Below, piece after piece: positions 44,747 through 56,136 of a DNA stretch of 64,000 nt. Made by a program: the position numbers and the translations under genes. Source of the stretch: Gymnothorax reevesii. Taxonomy: Eukaryota; Chordata; Actinopteri; Anguilliformes; Muraenidae. Position 1 is the stretch's first letter. The number at the start of each line of letters is the position of its first letter. The stretch is from contig CM056573.1 in the NCBI GenBank assembly GCA_029721435.1, forward strand, positions 99,563,447 through 99,627,446. Direction: 5' to 3'. The notes under the pieces were generated by a model, which ran no database searches, had not been told where the DNA came from, and saw only the letters and a list, made by a program, of their open reading frames with translations.

Positions 44747-45230
44747 GACAGTAGAGGGGTCCTGTCACTGGATGTGTCTCCTAATAAGTACGGGCCCTGG
44801 CTACCTTGCCAAGGAGCCTGGCTCTCTTGCAACGTGGTCAGCGTGTTTGACTATTACCCGGGAGTCTAGAGGTTCAAGTCCCCTCCTTCGATCAGCTACA
44901 TTCTGGCGTAATCGGCAGGATCTGGGGTACCCTAATGGATGGCAGCATGCGTAAAGCATGGAGCGTGAGGACACACTCACGAAAGAGGGGGAGAGATGTG
45001 ACAGTAGAGGGGTCCTGTCACTGGAAGTGTCTCCCAATAAGTACGCGCCCAATAAGTACATTCGAATGTAGCAGGCCGAAGGAGGGCCCGGGCAGGGACT
45101 TGAACCTCCAGACTCCCAGGTAAGAGTCATGCGTGCTGACCACATCACCAAAGAGCCAGGCTCGTTGGCAAGGTAGCCAGGGCACGTACTTATTAGGAGA
45201 CACTTCCAGTGACAGGATCCTCCAACTGTC
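44747..45230. mobile_element. Inverted pair of tRNA-like SINE copies
   Basis: The left arm (44747-44902) and right arm (45064-45230) are inverse copies of about 160 bp. Each has a B box: GGTTCAAGTCC at 44871-44881, and its inverse at 45096-45106; TGGTCAGC is in the place of the A box. The landmarks TGTCTCCTAATAAGTACG and GGCTACCTTGCCAA are shared. A third partial copy in direct orientation starts GACAGTAGAGGGGTCCTG at about 44999. The whole could fold into a long hairpin. Probably two insertions of one SINE family. Confidence 0.7.
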
Positions 45231-46136
45231 AAACATGCGCTTAATGAAAGTTTGCAATTTCATCCAAACGTTGGCCAACATTGGTTGGCACAAAAACTCC
45301 AAAGCTGCGAATGAGCGAAATAATCGCTATTCACTGTTTTATTGGTTTATATGTAATGAAATTAGCTAGCTGAGCAGGCGAGCTAGTTTGTTGGTTTCTT
45401 TAGTCAGGCAAATTTTATTTTTGATGCCTATTAGTGCCAGCTAGCAAGCTAAATACTCGTGGTTCAATTCTAGCAACTTTAGTCAGCGAAATAATGGCTA
45501 TTCATTCATGTTCTCTTGCATTAAAAGCACCAAATATGACTGTTAGCTAGCTTGGCTAGTCGTTCAAAACTTCAGATTCTTCCCTCGCAAGAGAGAGATT
45601 ACGCTGTAACGTGTACACGCACAGAGCTGCAATGATTTTAACTGGATAATATGATTCAAATAGATGCAGTTAATTTTAAAGATGCAGTTTTACCATGAGT
45701 TTTAGCTATTCATTCTCTCTTTTTTCCTTTTTTGAAGGTGGGTGCTCAATCTTGTCAGTGGGTGCTTGAGGCTCCCACAGGATCGGCGCATATGATTCTA
45801 TGTGCACTATTGGCCCATGTAAGATTTGATGCATCTCCATCACCAATGTAATTTTCAAAAGGTCGTACTTCAGTTCGTAAATGACATTTCTATTATTTGC
45901 CGGAATATGTTTTTTTTTTTCCGGCCAATAGCACCCCTGTCTGGACACTGTTCGTCTTACGCGAACTATGACTTAAAGCTATTCTTACCTTTCTGGCATG
46001 CGGCGTGGCACTTGGCAGAAATTTGAACATGAACAACTCCGCCTCCCTCCAAAGTTCCACCTTTCACCGCCTGCCAGACCTCTGATGCTCCCCTCCACCC
46101 CTGAGGCGTACAGTGAGAAAGTGAGCAGGGCGAATG

Positions 46137-46283
46137 AAGCTGCTTTCACACTGGACGCGAAACAAACTACATTCAAACACAATGCAAAGACGCAAATCTC
46201 ACGCCTATTCACGTCGTTGCATAGACTTTGAATGTAATCTGTTGTACAAAGAATTTGTTTCGCGACCGGTGTGAAAGCATCTT
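46137..46283. mobile_element. Complete short MITE of the GCGAAAC family
   Basis: 147 bp. The left end AAGCTGCTTTCACACTGGAC and the right end, inverted, AAGATGCTTTCACACCGGTC share 27 bp with few mismatches. The inner halves are also inverted (CATTCAAA..AATGCAAAGAC against GTCGTTGCATAGACTTTGAATG), so nearly the whole element is a foldback. It has the same family ends as 2734-3676. No clear target duplication. Confidence 0.75.
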
Positions 46284-46930
46284 GAAACAGAGCAATGGAA
46301 TCAGATTCAGAGGCACCGGTTAGTGAAAACTAACCAACAGTAAATACATAATATTCACTTTTTTATGTGGTATAAAATAAAAAGCCCTCATAACGGCTGA
46401 CGAACTACCATTAACGTTAGTAATTATAGCATTTCAGCGCCTACAGTCAGATGCTTCGTGTTTCGGCAGAATTCATACAAATTTTCTTGCAAAACTGCTG
46501 TCATAACGTCTTTTCTCGCCAGAATTGTCCCGGTAATGTGAGTCATTAAATGAAGAGCAGTTGCAGCTGCTTTGTTTGCAGGCTAACTTCATTGAGTAGC
46601 TACCTGCTTTGTCTCTACCGCTCTGCTACTCTGCCAGAGAGGCGCGTAACTTGCAAGCGGTGACAGCGGTAAGCAACTGGACGGGACGCTGCGACGGATG
46701 ACAGACAGGAAGCTCGGCAAATAATTTTATCCGGGCCGAAGAAAATGATTGGTCAGACCTTTATCAGAAATATATGAGAATTGAATATCGATGAGTTTCA
46801 ACACCTAGTGGATTTCTTTTACATTTTAGTGTGCCATACGCTTATTAGGAGCATTTTAAGATTACAAAAGAAAAGTGTAAATATTCCAGAAAGGTAAGAA
46901 TAGCTTTAATTAGATACATTAAATAATATA

Positions 46931-47457
46931 CTGCTCACAAAAAGTAGGGGATATTCAAATTTGACTAACCGTGGAAAGCACATGAATTTAGATGTTCGTG
47001 AGATTTTTGAGTATGTTTGTGGTTAGCCATTGGCATATTTCAATACATACCCCATAAACTGCATGGTTTCTATATTTGCAGTGACAAGGCGCCCAAACAA
47101 ACCTGCGGTTGCATGTGAAAAGTAACATTATGCCCTCAAGTTGCAAATGCTGTCATGCACATGTTTTATGTGCACATATGGGTATAAAAGCATACCTAGA
47201 ACCACACTCATCCATCACTTCACCACTTTTGATGATGAAAACACTCTGGGAAGAAGATAGATTGTGGGCCATAAGGATACTCCAGGCCGGAAGAATCCAG
47301 TCTTAAACAGCCAACAGCATGTCTCACAGTCCATCATCAGCTGACTGTAGACACATCATGTTGCCACCAGCAGAGTCCAGGACAAACCTTGAAGAGGGTG
47401 TGCAAGACGCACAACCAGGCGAGATGACCACCAGATCGTCAATAGAGCCCTACGTCC
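46931..47457 (+). mobile_element. Tc1-like 5' fragment (family G)
   Basis: TA (46929-46930) then CTGCTCACAAAAAGTAGGGG, a Tc1-type terminus. A plus-strand frame follows at about 47230-47305 with MKTLWEEDRLWAIRILQAGR and IQS, like the first helix of the transposase (compare DRWRAIGMIESGTSQ in the intact family D gene). It is then frameshifted, and cut off at 47457 by another repeat. Confidence 0.65.
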
Positions 47458-47740
47458 AGTGTTGGGAAGGTTACTTTTAAAATTTATTCCACCACAGATT
47501 ACAGAATACATGCCCTAAAATGTAATCTGTAATGTATTCCGTTACATCACTCAATCTGAGTACTGTAATCCGAATACTTGGATTACTTCCACATTTTCTT
47601 CAATTTTATAAATGCATGAATTTGCACCCTGCATCCAAAAGCAACATAATTCTTTGTATACACAATGCCACCATAGCATCATTTTACACAAACACGGCTT
47701 CAGTAAAACCCAACATTATTTCTTGGTAATGCTATCACAA
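47458..47740 (+). mobile_element. Fragment of a non-autonomous DNA element
   Basis: It starts CAGTGTTGGGAAGGTTACTT and runs through ACAGATTACAGAATACATGC and GTAATCTGTAATGTATTCC. This is a recognised style of fish MITE with ACAGTGTTGGG ends and internal inverted GTAATC motifs. The far terminus was not found. Superfamily unassigned. Confidence 0.5.
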
Positions 47741-47949
47741 AGGAAAGAAGGGTATCTAAAGTTTCAAAGTATTATGGATAACACATAAGGTGAAATACAA
47801 ATCATTTACATTAGGTATGCAAGTTGTTGCTACATGTTAGGAAAGAAATAAAAAAATTAATGTTTAAGTATTCTGTTAAGAATGTGTTGATCATTCAGTA
47901 AAATACAAAACTTTAGGATTGTGGTGATGGCAAAATTTGAAACAAATTT

Positions 47950-48055
47950 TTCACATGAAGCTTACATTCAAAGTCAATGCAAAGATGCAAATACACACAA
48001 AATGTCTGTTTTTCGTGCGAAAAATTAGTTTCCCATTCGGTGGAAAAGCAGCCTC
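47950..48055 (+). mobile_element. Partial copy of the GCGAAAC MITE family
   Basis: ACATTCAAAGTCAATGCAAA leads to TTTTTCGTGCGAAAAATTAG and CATTCGGTGGAAAAGCAGCC: a diverged right terminus of the family seen at 46137-46283. The left part is missing or decayed. Confidence 0.55.
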
Positions 48056-48584
48056 ATAGTGCTACACCTGATTTTACTAATTAAGGTCTTTATTGAACTG
48101 CATGATTAGTTAATTAATTCAGTGATTCAGGTGTTCAGCTCGAGGTTAAAATGAAAAACTGCACCCCCAGCAGCCCTTTGCAGATAAAATTTGACGCCCC
48201 TGCAATACACTAAATCCATTTTGCTAGCCACATGGCACAAGTAAGCTGTAGAGTAGCCCCTAAATGCCAACATGAGCATGCACACATGCAACTAAAATCA
48301 TATTGTGCACTTAAAGACATCACAAAAGCTTTAAGAGTAGCGCTATTCCCAAATGCCCCGAAGTTGGCAGGAAGCTTCATTCCAAAACTAATTGCAGGCT
48401 AACATGCGCTGATTAGCTGAGCTAGAATGTCAAATGGGCAACCAAAGCCCATGTTTAGCCATATTGATATTTTCAAGTTGCACGTCGACATAAGCAGGCT
48501 ACCTCTTCATACACACAATATCAAAAAGTAAGGTTAAGATGACAGATACAATGGCAGAGACTACTCCTCGCGAGTCCAATTAAT

Positions 48585-48797
48585 AATTTACTTTTAGATG
48601 CTTACTCAGATTGAAGGTGGAGTCCCTCGAGCTGAAAGCATATTTGTTGCAGGCAAGCAGAGGTTGCACTGCACAGTTATGTTACGTTCTCTTGCGTTGT
48701 CCTTCTTCAAAGTGAAGTGGTGGTTGAATTTCCAGCTTAAAAATGCGTTTCTGATCAGGCTCTGACCTGCCGGTTCTGGCTCCGACGCCTCCGACAT
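48585..48797 (-). pseudogene. BED zinc-finger remnant (hAT/ZBED-like)
   Basis: BED fingers bind DNA and occur in hAT transposases and in the host ZBED genes derived from them. From Met at about 48797 (MSEASEPEPAG) the minus strand has FLSWKFNHHFTLKKDNARER (aromatic start of the finger) and VQCNLCLP (the Cys pair, about 48651-48675). After a frameshift near 48630, FNLSKHLK (the His side, 48590-48614) follows. The second metal-binding His is not evident. No transposase catalytic region follows within the window, so this is an isolated, broken exon-like relic. Confidence 0.65.
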
Positions 48798-48799
48798 TA

Positions 48800-49485
48800 T
48801 TAGAGTACTGAATGGTCGGATGAATGATGACACGAATCTCAGGCTGCATCCTACGGTCGCATTCTGTAAAAGGTGACATTGCAGCATGCGATCAGAGTGC
48901 CTCCCTAGAGAGAAATTTGAGACACGTCTGCCATCTGTTTAAGAAAGTGGCGGGCAAATTCCGCAATCTAGCGTTATACTTGAATATAGATCTTATGAAA
49001 TTAACTTGTTGAAATAAACGCAGCGGTGCAAGTGGAGGACGCAGTGCAAAAATCTGACAGCTCAAACTCAAATTTGCTATCTGCTACAGTTTGCTATGGC
49101 AACAGTGGTGAGTACAGCGGTTTTTCTACTCTATAGCTAGGATGCAGGGAAAGCTGGAATCCACTACATACAGACACATTTGTATAACGGGTCGGCATAC
49201 ATAGGTGTACACCGTAGACCGTAGAAATCTGGTGGGTCTGAGTTTAGAGGGAAACAGACAGTGAGGGAGCAGCTAAAAGTGGACCAACAGCTTATGGACT
49301 GCTTTGGCGTGTATTATAAGGACCTGCTGGTTTGTGTGCATAACTGTGGTGTGTCATTAGCATAGAGAAACGAACAGCGTCTGCAATGATATATGACGGA
49401 GGGGCGAAAGCTCCAGGCTAAACGGCCTGCTTTTGGTAATGGTTACTTATTGCTTCGGAATGACCAGCGTTTCCTTGCGGAGAAT
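48800..49485. other. No gene recognised
   Basis: Unassigned; may contain further hAT-derived DNA linked to the BED remnant, but I cannot show it. Confidence 0.45.
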
Positions 49486-49489
49486 GGGC

Positions 49490-50104
49490 GCGATATGGAT
49501 AGTGCGCAAGAGCTAGATAGAGCTCCGGGTATGTTATGAGCATAATACAGGTTTTATGGACCGTAAGTTCCATTTACATGAACCGTTGCTTATGTGAATC
49601 GATCACTTTTCCAGGAAAGAATTTAATTTTCAATTGACAGCAATGCAGAGAAATCGTTTGTTATACCGGACACGTTATAGCCTGTGCGTTACCCTATTGC
49701 TTTCAAAGGTAGCATCAGAGAGCTTACCCAGATATTGGAGAAGTATCAGGCAGACCCCAGTCATAGGGGTAAGTAAAGTAAGTAAAGATAAATAAAGCGA
49801 TTGTTTCACAGGCACTCAAAAACACACCTCAAGCTTTGCAAAACCTATGTCTGGTCTAACTGCACCTCTCCATTTAGCTTCAACTGTAGTGGCTACAATC
49901 AGGCAACGTTATGATGAAACTGTCACATTGATGCTTACAGACGTAACACAAGCATACCGATCAGAAATGCTGTATATAAGTTAACCAGGAGCATTTTTAA
50001 TTAGCAGACCATGGGAACTAACATGCAGTAGCTGATAAGCGGTCATGACTTTGAATGTTATCTGTCGCATGAAAAATTTGTTTCGCATCCCTTGTGAAAG
50101 CTGC
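49490..50104 (+). repeat. Interspersed repeat R32 (copy 2), ending in a MITE terminus
   Basis: Matches 32500-33030 over most of its length and 50210-50560 in its first part (ATACAGGTTTTA..GACCGTAAGTTCC shared). Its right edge is a GCGAAAC-type terminus, GACTTTGAATGTTATCTGTC then AAAAATTTGTTTCGCATCCC, suggesting that R32 is internal sequence of that transposon family. Confidence 0.7.
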
Positions 50105-50560
50105 TAAACGCGCCCATAACGCATGTATTCGTGTCTTTGCATTGACTTTGAAAGTAATCTGTCCCACGAAAAATTTGTTTCCTGTCCGATGCGAAAGTAA
50201 ATTTATGGATAGTAAGGGACAGCTAGAGAGAGCTTGGTTATGTTATGAAAATAATACAGGTTTTACAGACCGTAAGTTCCGTTAGCGTGGACAAGTTGCT
50301 TATGTGGTGCTAGTGAATCAATCACTTCCACAGGAAAGAATTTCCTATTTAATCTCCGCTTTTTTTGGCTTTTTATTAGCCACAACAACTTCTGAAGGGG
50401 GATGAAATTATGTCACGGCAGCACAAAGAAATCATTTGTCATACCAGACATGGTGGAGCTTCTGCGTTTCGCATTGCTTTCTCAGTTGCACCAGAGAGCT
50501 TTCCGAGACATTTGTGAAGTATTCGGCTGATCCCGTTCATGGATATGTGAAGCGATCACT
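50105..50560 (+). repeat. MITE terminus followed by R32 copy 3
   Basis: A second right-end terminus (CTTTGAAAGTAATCTGTCCC through TTTGTTTCCTGTCCGATGCG, 50139-50192) is directly followed by another partial R32 copy (GTTATGTTATGAAAATAATA, GGAAAGAATTTCC, CACCAGAGAGCTTTCC). The tandem arrangement of ends and body looks like repeated insertion or duplication. Confidence 0.6.
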
Positions 50561-50564
50561 AGCA

Positions 50565-51990
50565 GCCGTATATCTGTATATTTGTGATAAAGTGATACAT
50601 TCCACATTTCATTCAGAAATGATGTGATTTAAGTTAGAGCATTATGATTATGGTGAGAGGATACAATAAAAGCGGCGGTAGTTGCAGTAATATTTATCAC
50701 AACGACAAATCCTATTGCTATATAATGTATTTCATTATACAGCATATGTAATTTGGACTACAGTGACTTTTTCTTTTGAACAAATAACAACAAATATTTA
50801 TTTGCCAATTGCTGTCAGTAGCTTACTGTTATTTTTACAAGATGTTTCAGGGTAGTACCTTACTAATTATGTGGATAATTTCTGAAGTCTCATATTGTAA
50901 CTTTATTGTTGTTATCACGTCTTAATAATTATTGACATCATATTCAGTGGAAAAAAATAAGTTGACCAAACTTAAAGTTGGGAAAGCAGCTGCAAAGGAT
51001 CTTTGAGTTCACTCAATTTAAGTCCCAGTTTCACTCTGAAAGAACTTGAATTTGAAGTTGAGCAAATTGAAAAATGCTTTGCAGCTGTTTAAATTATTGT
51101 TATTTTTCATTCTCGGTCATTTTTTACAGTACTGTTTAGTGCGATTATTAATCGTGAACAGGTTGAGAGTAGCCCAACCCTGCAGCGAATTTGATCACTG
51201 CGCGTATTGGCGCTTCATATTTGCAAAAATTCTATCCAAACATGAGCTTCCAATATGTGCATTAGACTATATCAATCAAATTAGTCGGCAGATATGTTAG
51301 ATGCCGATACACTGGATTTATTTAACGTTTACCGAAAGCCATGTTCACAAATCTGGATCACTGTAGCCTACAGTTGAGACAGTTGAGAGGCAATCATCAA
51401 CATTATAGTTACGGGATTAGAATCAGCAGCTGTGCAAATTTCGAAAGGAATAAAAGCAAGAATACAACTGAGTACATCACGATCGTGCAGACCATCTTAT
51501 GCACTATTGAGAGGTCTCACATCAGTAATGCTGCGAAATTCACATTGAACTTCCTGCATATTTGCGCTGCTAGCTTTTTTTGGGGGGAAGCATTTGACCG
51601 TGAGAAAACCATTCTTCTTTTATGTTTCCAAATGTGTAGATGCCACTAAGGCATAGTATGATCTGCTGTTGTTTGAGCCTACTAGAATAGTTTCCAGTCT
51701 GGGCAGGTTCAGCGCCGTGGTTGGCTCTGGCTAGGTCTGTTTTAATTGGATGGCACAACCTGACGTCAGATTTTGCCCAGATCTCATGAAGATCTCGGGA
51801 GGAGCTGTTCAGAGAGGAAATCACGTTCTTGGATTACGGCAAAACCCCTTTATCTTATGTTTAGAAACTTTTCAGAGGTTGAGTATGGACAGCCAACAAT
51901 ATAACATGACTAATATGTATTAAAAGAGGGATCTGCATAATAGGTCCCCTTTAAAGAAGAATCAGCATAATAGCAGACCTTTAAGCTTTT
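50565..51990. other. No gene recognised
   Basis: Unassigned DNA; short frames have no domain. The frame at 51570-51824 (minus) has no recognisable motif. Confidence 0.5.
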
Positions 51991-52072
51991 AATAATAATA
52001 TTATAATTTATTTATATAGGGCTTTCAATCAAAGTGCTTTATAACAATTAAAACATTTTAAAAAAGTTTTCA
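51990..52072 (-). mobile_element. LINE 3'-tail-like fragment
   Basis: AATAATAATATTATAATTTA then TTTATATAGGGCTTTCAATC and AAAGTGCTTTATAAC resembles, inverted, the 3' end of fish CR1/L2-like LINEs. The tail of the full element at 52605 has the same ATAATAATGCATTTTATTC style. Confidence 0.4.
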
Positions 52073-52605
52073 CTATAAAGGACAGCCCCAATTCCAAAAA
52101 AGTTGGGATGCTGTGTAAAATGTAAATAATAACAAAACACAATGATTTACAAATCTCATAAACTGACATTTGATTCACAATAGAACATAAACAACATATC
52201 AAATGTCGAAAGTGAGATATTTTACCTTTTCATGAAAAATATTAGCTAATTTTGAATTTGATGGCAGCAACACATCTCAAAAAAGTTAGGATAGGGCCAT
52301 GTTTACCATTGTTTAAAATCCACTCTTCTTTTCACAACAGTCTGTAAACTTCTGGGGAGTGAGGTGACCAACTGCTGAAGTTTTGGGAGAGGAATGTAGT
52401 CCCACTCTTATCAGATTGAAGATTCTAGCTGCTCAACAGTCCTGGGTCTTCTTTGCTGGATTTCTCGTTTTATGATGCACCAAATGTTTTCTATTAGTGA
52501 ATGGTCTGGACTTCAGGTAGGCCAGTTCAGCAGCCAGACTTCTCTACTGCAAAGCCATGCTGCTGTGATGAATGCAGTATGTGCTTTGGCATTGTTTTGC
52601 TGAAA

Positions 52606-55600
52606 TAATAATAATGCATTTTATTCATAGGCGCCTTTCTGACGCTCAAGGTCACAATACAGCAGAATTAAAATTGTCAGAGAAAATGAAACATAACACA
52701 TTATTAAAATGTCTGCAATATCTGAATTTACAGGATGGGCAGGATATAATTGATTTTCAGAGACAATACGCCATTGTGAGCAGATAGGTTTTGAGCTTGG
52801 TTTTGAACAAGGGAAAAGAGTCAATGTTTTAGAGGTCAGGAGGAAGGGAGTTCCAGAGGTGAGGAGCAGAGCAGCTGAAGGCTCTGGACCCCATGGTGGT
52901 CAGACAGGCTGGTGGGACCATGAGAAGGATGGATGAGGAGGATCTGAGGGAGTGAGTGGGAGTGTTGATATGAAGGAGCTCGGGCAGATACGGAGTAGTA
53001 ATGTTGTGGATGGCCTTGCAGGTGAGAAGTAAAATTTTGTCATCTGTGCAAAATTTGACTAGTAGCCAGTGAAGCTGATGAAGTACTGGAGTGATGTGAC
53101 TGGTGGAGGGAGTTTTTGTGATGATTCGGGCTGCAGCGTGATGAATCAGTTGGAGCTTGTGAATAGACCTTTGAGGGAGACCAAAGAGCGGGGAATTACA
53201 ATAATCAAGGCGAGATGTGATCAGAGACTGAACCAGGTCGGCAGTGCTGTTGGGTGAGAGAGATAGACAGAGGCGGTAAATATTGCGAAGATGGAAGAAG
53301 GCTGACCGAGTGAAATTGATGACATGGGCTTGAAATGATATAGTGCTGCCCAGGATGATACTTAAACTCCTGACCTGAGGGGCAGGGGAAACAAAGGAGT
53401 TGTCGGGTAATGTTGAAACAGTCAATTTTTGATATGGCGGACTTTGAGCCGATGGGAAGAACCTTGGTTTTGTCACTGTTTAGCTTGAGAAAATTGGAGG
53501 AAAACTAGGATTTGATTTTTTGACGACAATCACAGAGGGGGGATGGTGAGAGAGTGGAGGTGGGTTCGGTGGAGACATACAGCTGGATATCATCTGCGTA
53601 ACAGTGGAAATGGATATTAAACTTTTTGAAAATATGGCTAAGGGGGAAGAGATAGATGATGATTTGCAGTGGCTCCAAAACAGAGCCATGGGGAACTCCT
53701 GAAGTAACTGGAGATGGCTACGATGTGATGGTTTTGAGTTTAATGAACTGAGTGCGACCTGAGAGATATGATTTAAACCAGTTTAGGGGACTATCAGTGA
53801 TTCCAATGGATGCAAGTCTGTCAAGGAGGATGTTATGGGAAATGGTGTCGAAGGCTACACTCAGGTCAAGTAGGATGAGGATGGATAAGAGTCTGGAGTC
53901 AGCTGCAATGAGGAGGTAATTTGTGATTTTTACTAGGGCTGTTTCTGTGCTGTGGAGGAGACAGAAGCCAGATTGGAACTGTTCATGAAGGTTATTGTCA
54001 GATAGGTTAATATGGACCTGAAATGCTACTGTTTTTTTCAAGAATTTTGGACAGAAAGGCAAAGTTAGAAATAGGATGGAAGTTATTGAAATTGTTGGGG
54101 TCTGCACCAGGTTTCTTCAGGACATGAGTTACTGCAGCAAATTTGAATGGAGAAGGAACCAGACCAGTAGAGAGGAGTGAATGATGGCGAATATTAGGGG
54201 AGATAGAGTGGAAACAGTGGAGTTGGTAGAGGGTCCAGTTGACAGGTGGATGGCTTAGATTTCCTGATGAGGTCAGATATTTCAACACCAGAGGGAAGTT
54301 TGAAGTAAGTCAGTGGAGGCGAGAGAACAGTAGGGTGAACCAGTGGAGACACAGAGTTGGAGATGATGGGACTAAGCTGCTGGAGGAGGGTGTTCATTTT
54401 TGTGTTGAAAAATGACATTAGAGAATCACAAGAGGCTAATGTGTATAGGTATGGAGGCAGAGAGTCTGGTGGGCGCATAACTTTTTCCATTATGAAAGTC
54501 TTTGTGTTCCTTTCACCAGAGCTGATCAGATCTGCATAATAACTGGATTTGGCTGTTGAAAGAGTGTCCTTACACTGAAGAATATGGTTATTGTACAGTT
54601 CTTTGTGGATGACAAGTCCAGTTCTCCTGTAGAGACTTTCCAGTTGGCGGCCTTTCCTTTTGAGGCGAAGTTCAGATGTGTACCATAGCCGGAGTTGATG
54701 AAAGAGACAGTCCAGGTTTTTCATGGAGCCAGGGCATCAAGAAAACTAGGAAGATTGTCGTTGTAATGAGCAACCAGTTTGTCTGGAGTGAGTGAATGGT
54801 TAATGCTAGGAAGGTTAGTAATGTCACAATGGAGAGCCGGCAAATTAATGTTTTTGATATTATGGAATGAGACAGCTTAGTTTTGGGTAATGTTAAGTTG
54901 ACTTTAAAAGTTATTAGTTTATGGTCAGAGATGGGAAGATCAAATGTAGCAATATCAAATGGGGTGACACCGGAACAGCACAGCAGATCCAGTCTATGTC
55001 CTTTGGAGTGAGTTGGGAAACCAATATGTTGTTGAAGAGCAAAACTATCCAAGCAGGATGAAAAGTCCGTAGTGAGGGCACTATTGGGGTTGTCCGTATG
55101 AATGTTAAAATCTCCAAGTAGTCTTATGTCGGGGGATAGTGAGCAGAGTTGGGTGAGAAAAGCAGAAAATTCATTTATGAAATCATTGTTTGGTTTTGGT
55201 GGGTGATAAACAGTTGCTATACTGGTCGGTTTGGGTCCGGTTAGCTGTTAAGCAATGGATTCAAATGAGCTGTGAGCGGGCAGAGTAACAGGCGAGATTT
55301 TCCAATTCTCACGGTAAAATATCGCAAGACCTCGCCTCTGCCTTGAGGTGCAGCTTTATTCAGCCGGGAGTAGTCAGTCAGGATATCCTGGAGGAGATTT
55401 GCATTTCTCGTCGAAGAGCGGATGTTGGATAAAGTTGACTACGTTTTGCTGGTGGATGAGGCTACCACTAGCCGACCTGGCTAGGTTGGCTAGGACACTG
55501 TGGTCGACTTTGCGGCAAGAGTTACTTGGAAGATGACAGGCAGATGACCAGATGTAGTTTATTGGACTGGAGTCATCAATGTGAAAACTCCGATGAGATC

Positions 55601-56136
55601 CGTGATGAATATATTTCTGACAAGGAAAATAAGCAATGTCCGGGTAGGAGCGCAGCACCAGTGGCGGAGTCGACCAGAGGGAGCTCAGTTGTATCAGTTC
55701 AGCATGAGTATATTGAAGTAGCTCTGCCGATGGAAATATTATGAGATGCAGGGCTGACCAGATGAGTACAGCCCACAAAAACAGTTTGTTAATCCACATC
55801 ATTGCCAGTGGTGATTCAGATGTGGACTCCAGGCAGCGGAAACATCAGATCAGGTGCAGAAGAGCAGCAAACCACATGTAATGTGAAACCAGACATAGAT
55901 CACATAGAATCCAATCATAAATGGCCTTGGATCACATTAGGATTAGGAAATAATGCAGCAACTTATATTTGAAGAGGGAGGCCCACTGCACGGATAAAAA
56001 TTTGTAAAAACGGCAAAAGATGACCAACAAGCCAGACAGCAGCAGCAGCCAAAACACGCCAGCATTCACTCCCAACACCAAGCCGGTCAATGGAGGTACC
56101 ATCACTACCTCATACGAACATATTATTCTGAACGTA
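52606..56136 (-). mobile_element. CR1/L2-like LINE, near full length
   Basis: A minus-strand non-LTR retrotransposon with an apurinic-like endonuclease followed by reverse transcriptase. The 3' end (52606) has an ATT/AATA-type tail directly after host Tc1 sequence; AATA on both sides may be a short target duplication. The 5' part (55860-56136) is non-coding leader, followed by a family C Tc1. The RT C-terminal motifs (LDYCNS..GLP, HITPVL.QLHW, LWNSLP) are typical of the CR1/L2/Rex1 group; the exact clade is uncertain. Confidence 0.85.
52829..55800 (-). pseudogene. LINE ORF2 relic (endonuclease + reverse transcriptase)
   Basis: Endonuclease motifs are LGDFNIHTD (55096-55118), a HRLDLLCCSG stretch near 54980, and ISDHK (SDH at 54921-54929). 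Reverse transcriptase motifs are QSGFCLLHSTETAL (about 53950), DLSVAFDTISHNI (first Asp, about 53830-53870), NWFKSYLSGRTQF, and an intact YADD (53589-53600). The C-terminal part is a 215-codon open stretch (52829-53476) with [29 protein letters not shown] and [16 protein letters not shown]. Catalytic residues are preserved, but several frameshifts divide the reading frame, so it is probably recent but dead. Confidence 0.87.

Noticed and set aside
44801..45232. 143-codon minus-strand frame
   Set aside because: It runs across both arms of the inverted SINE pair; the reading is a by-product of repeat sequence.
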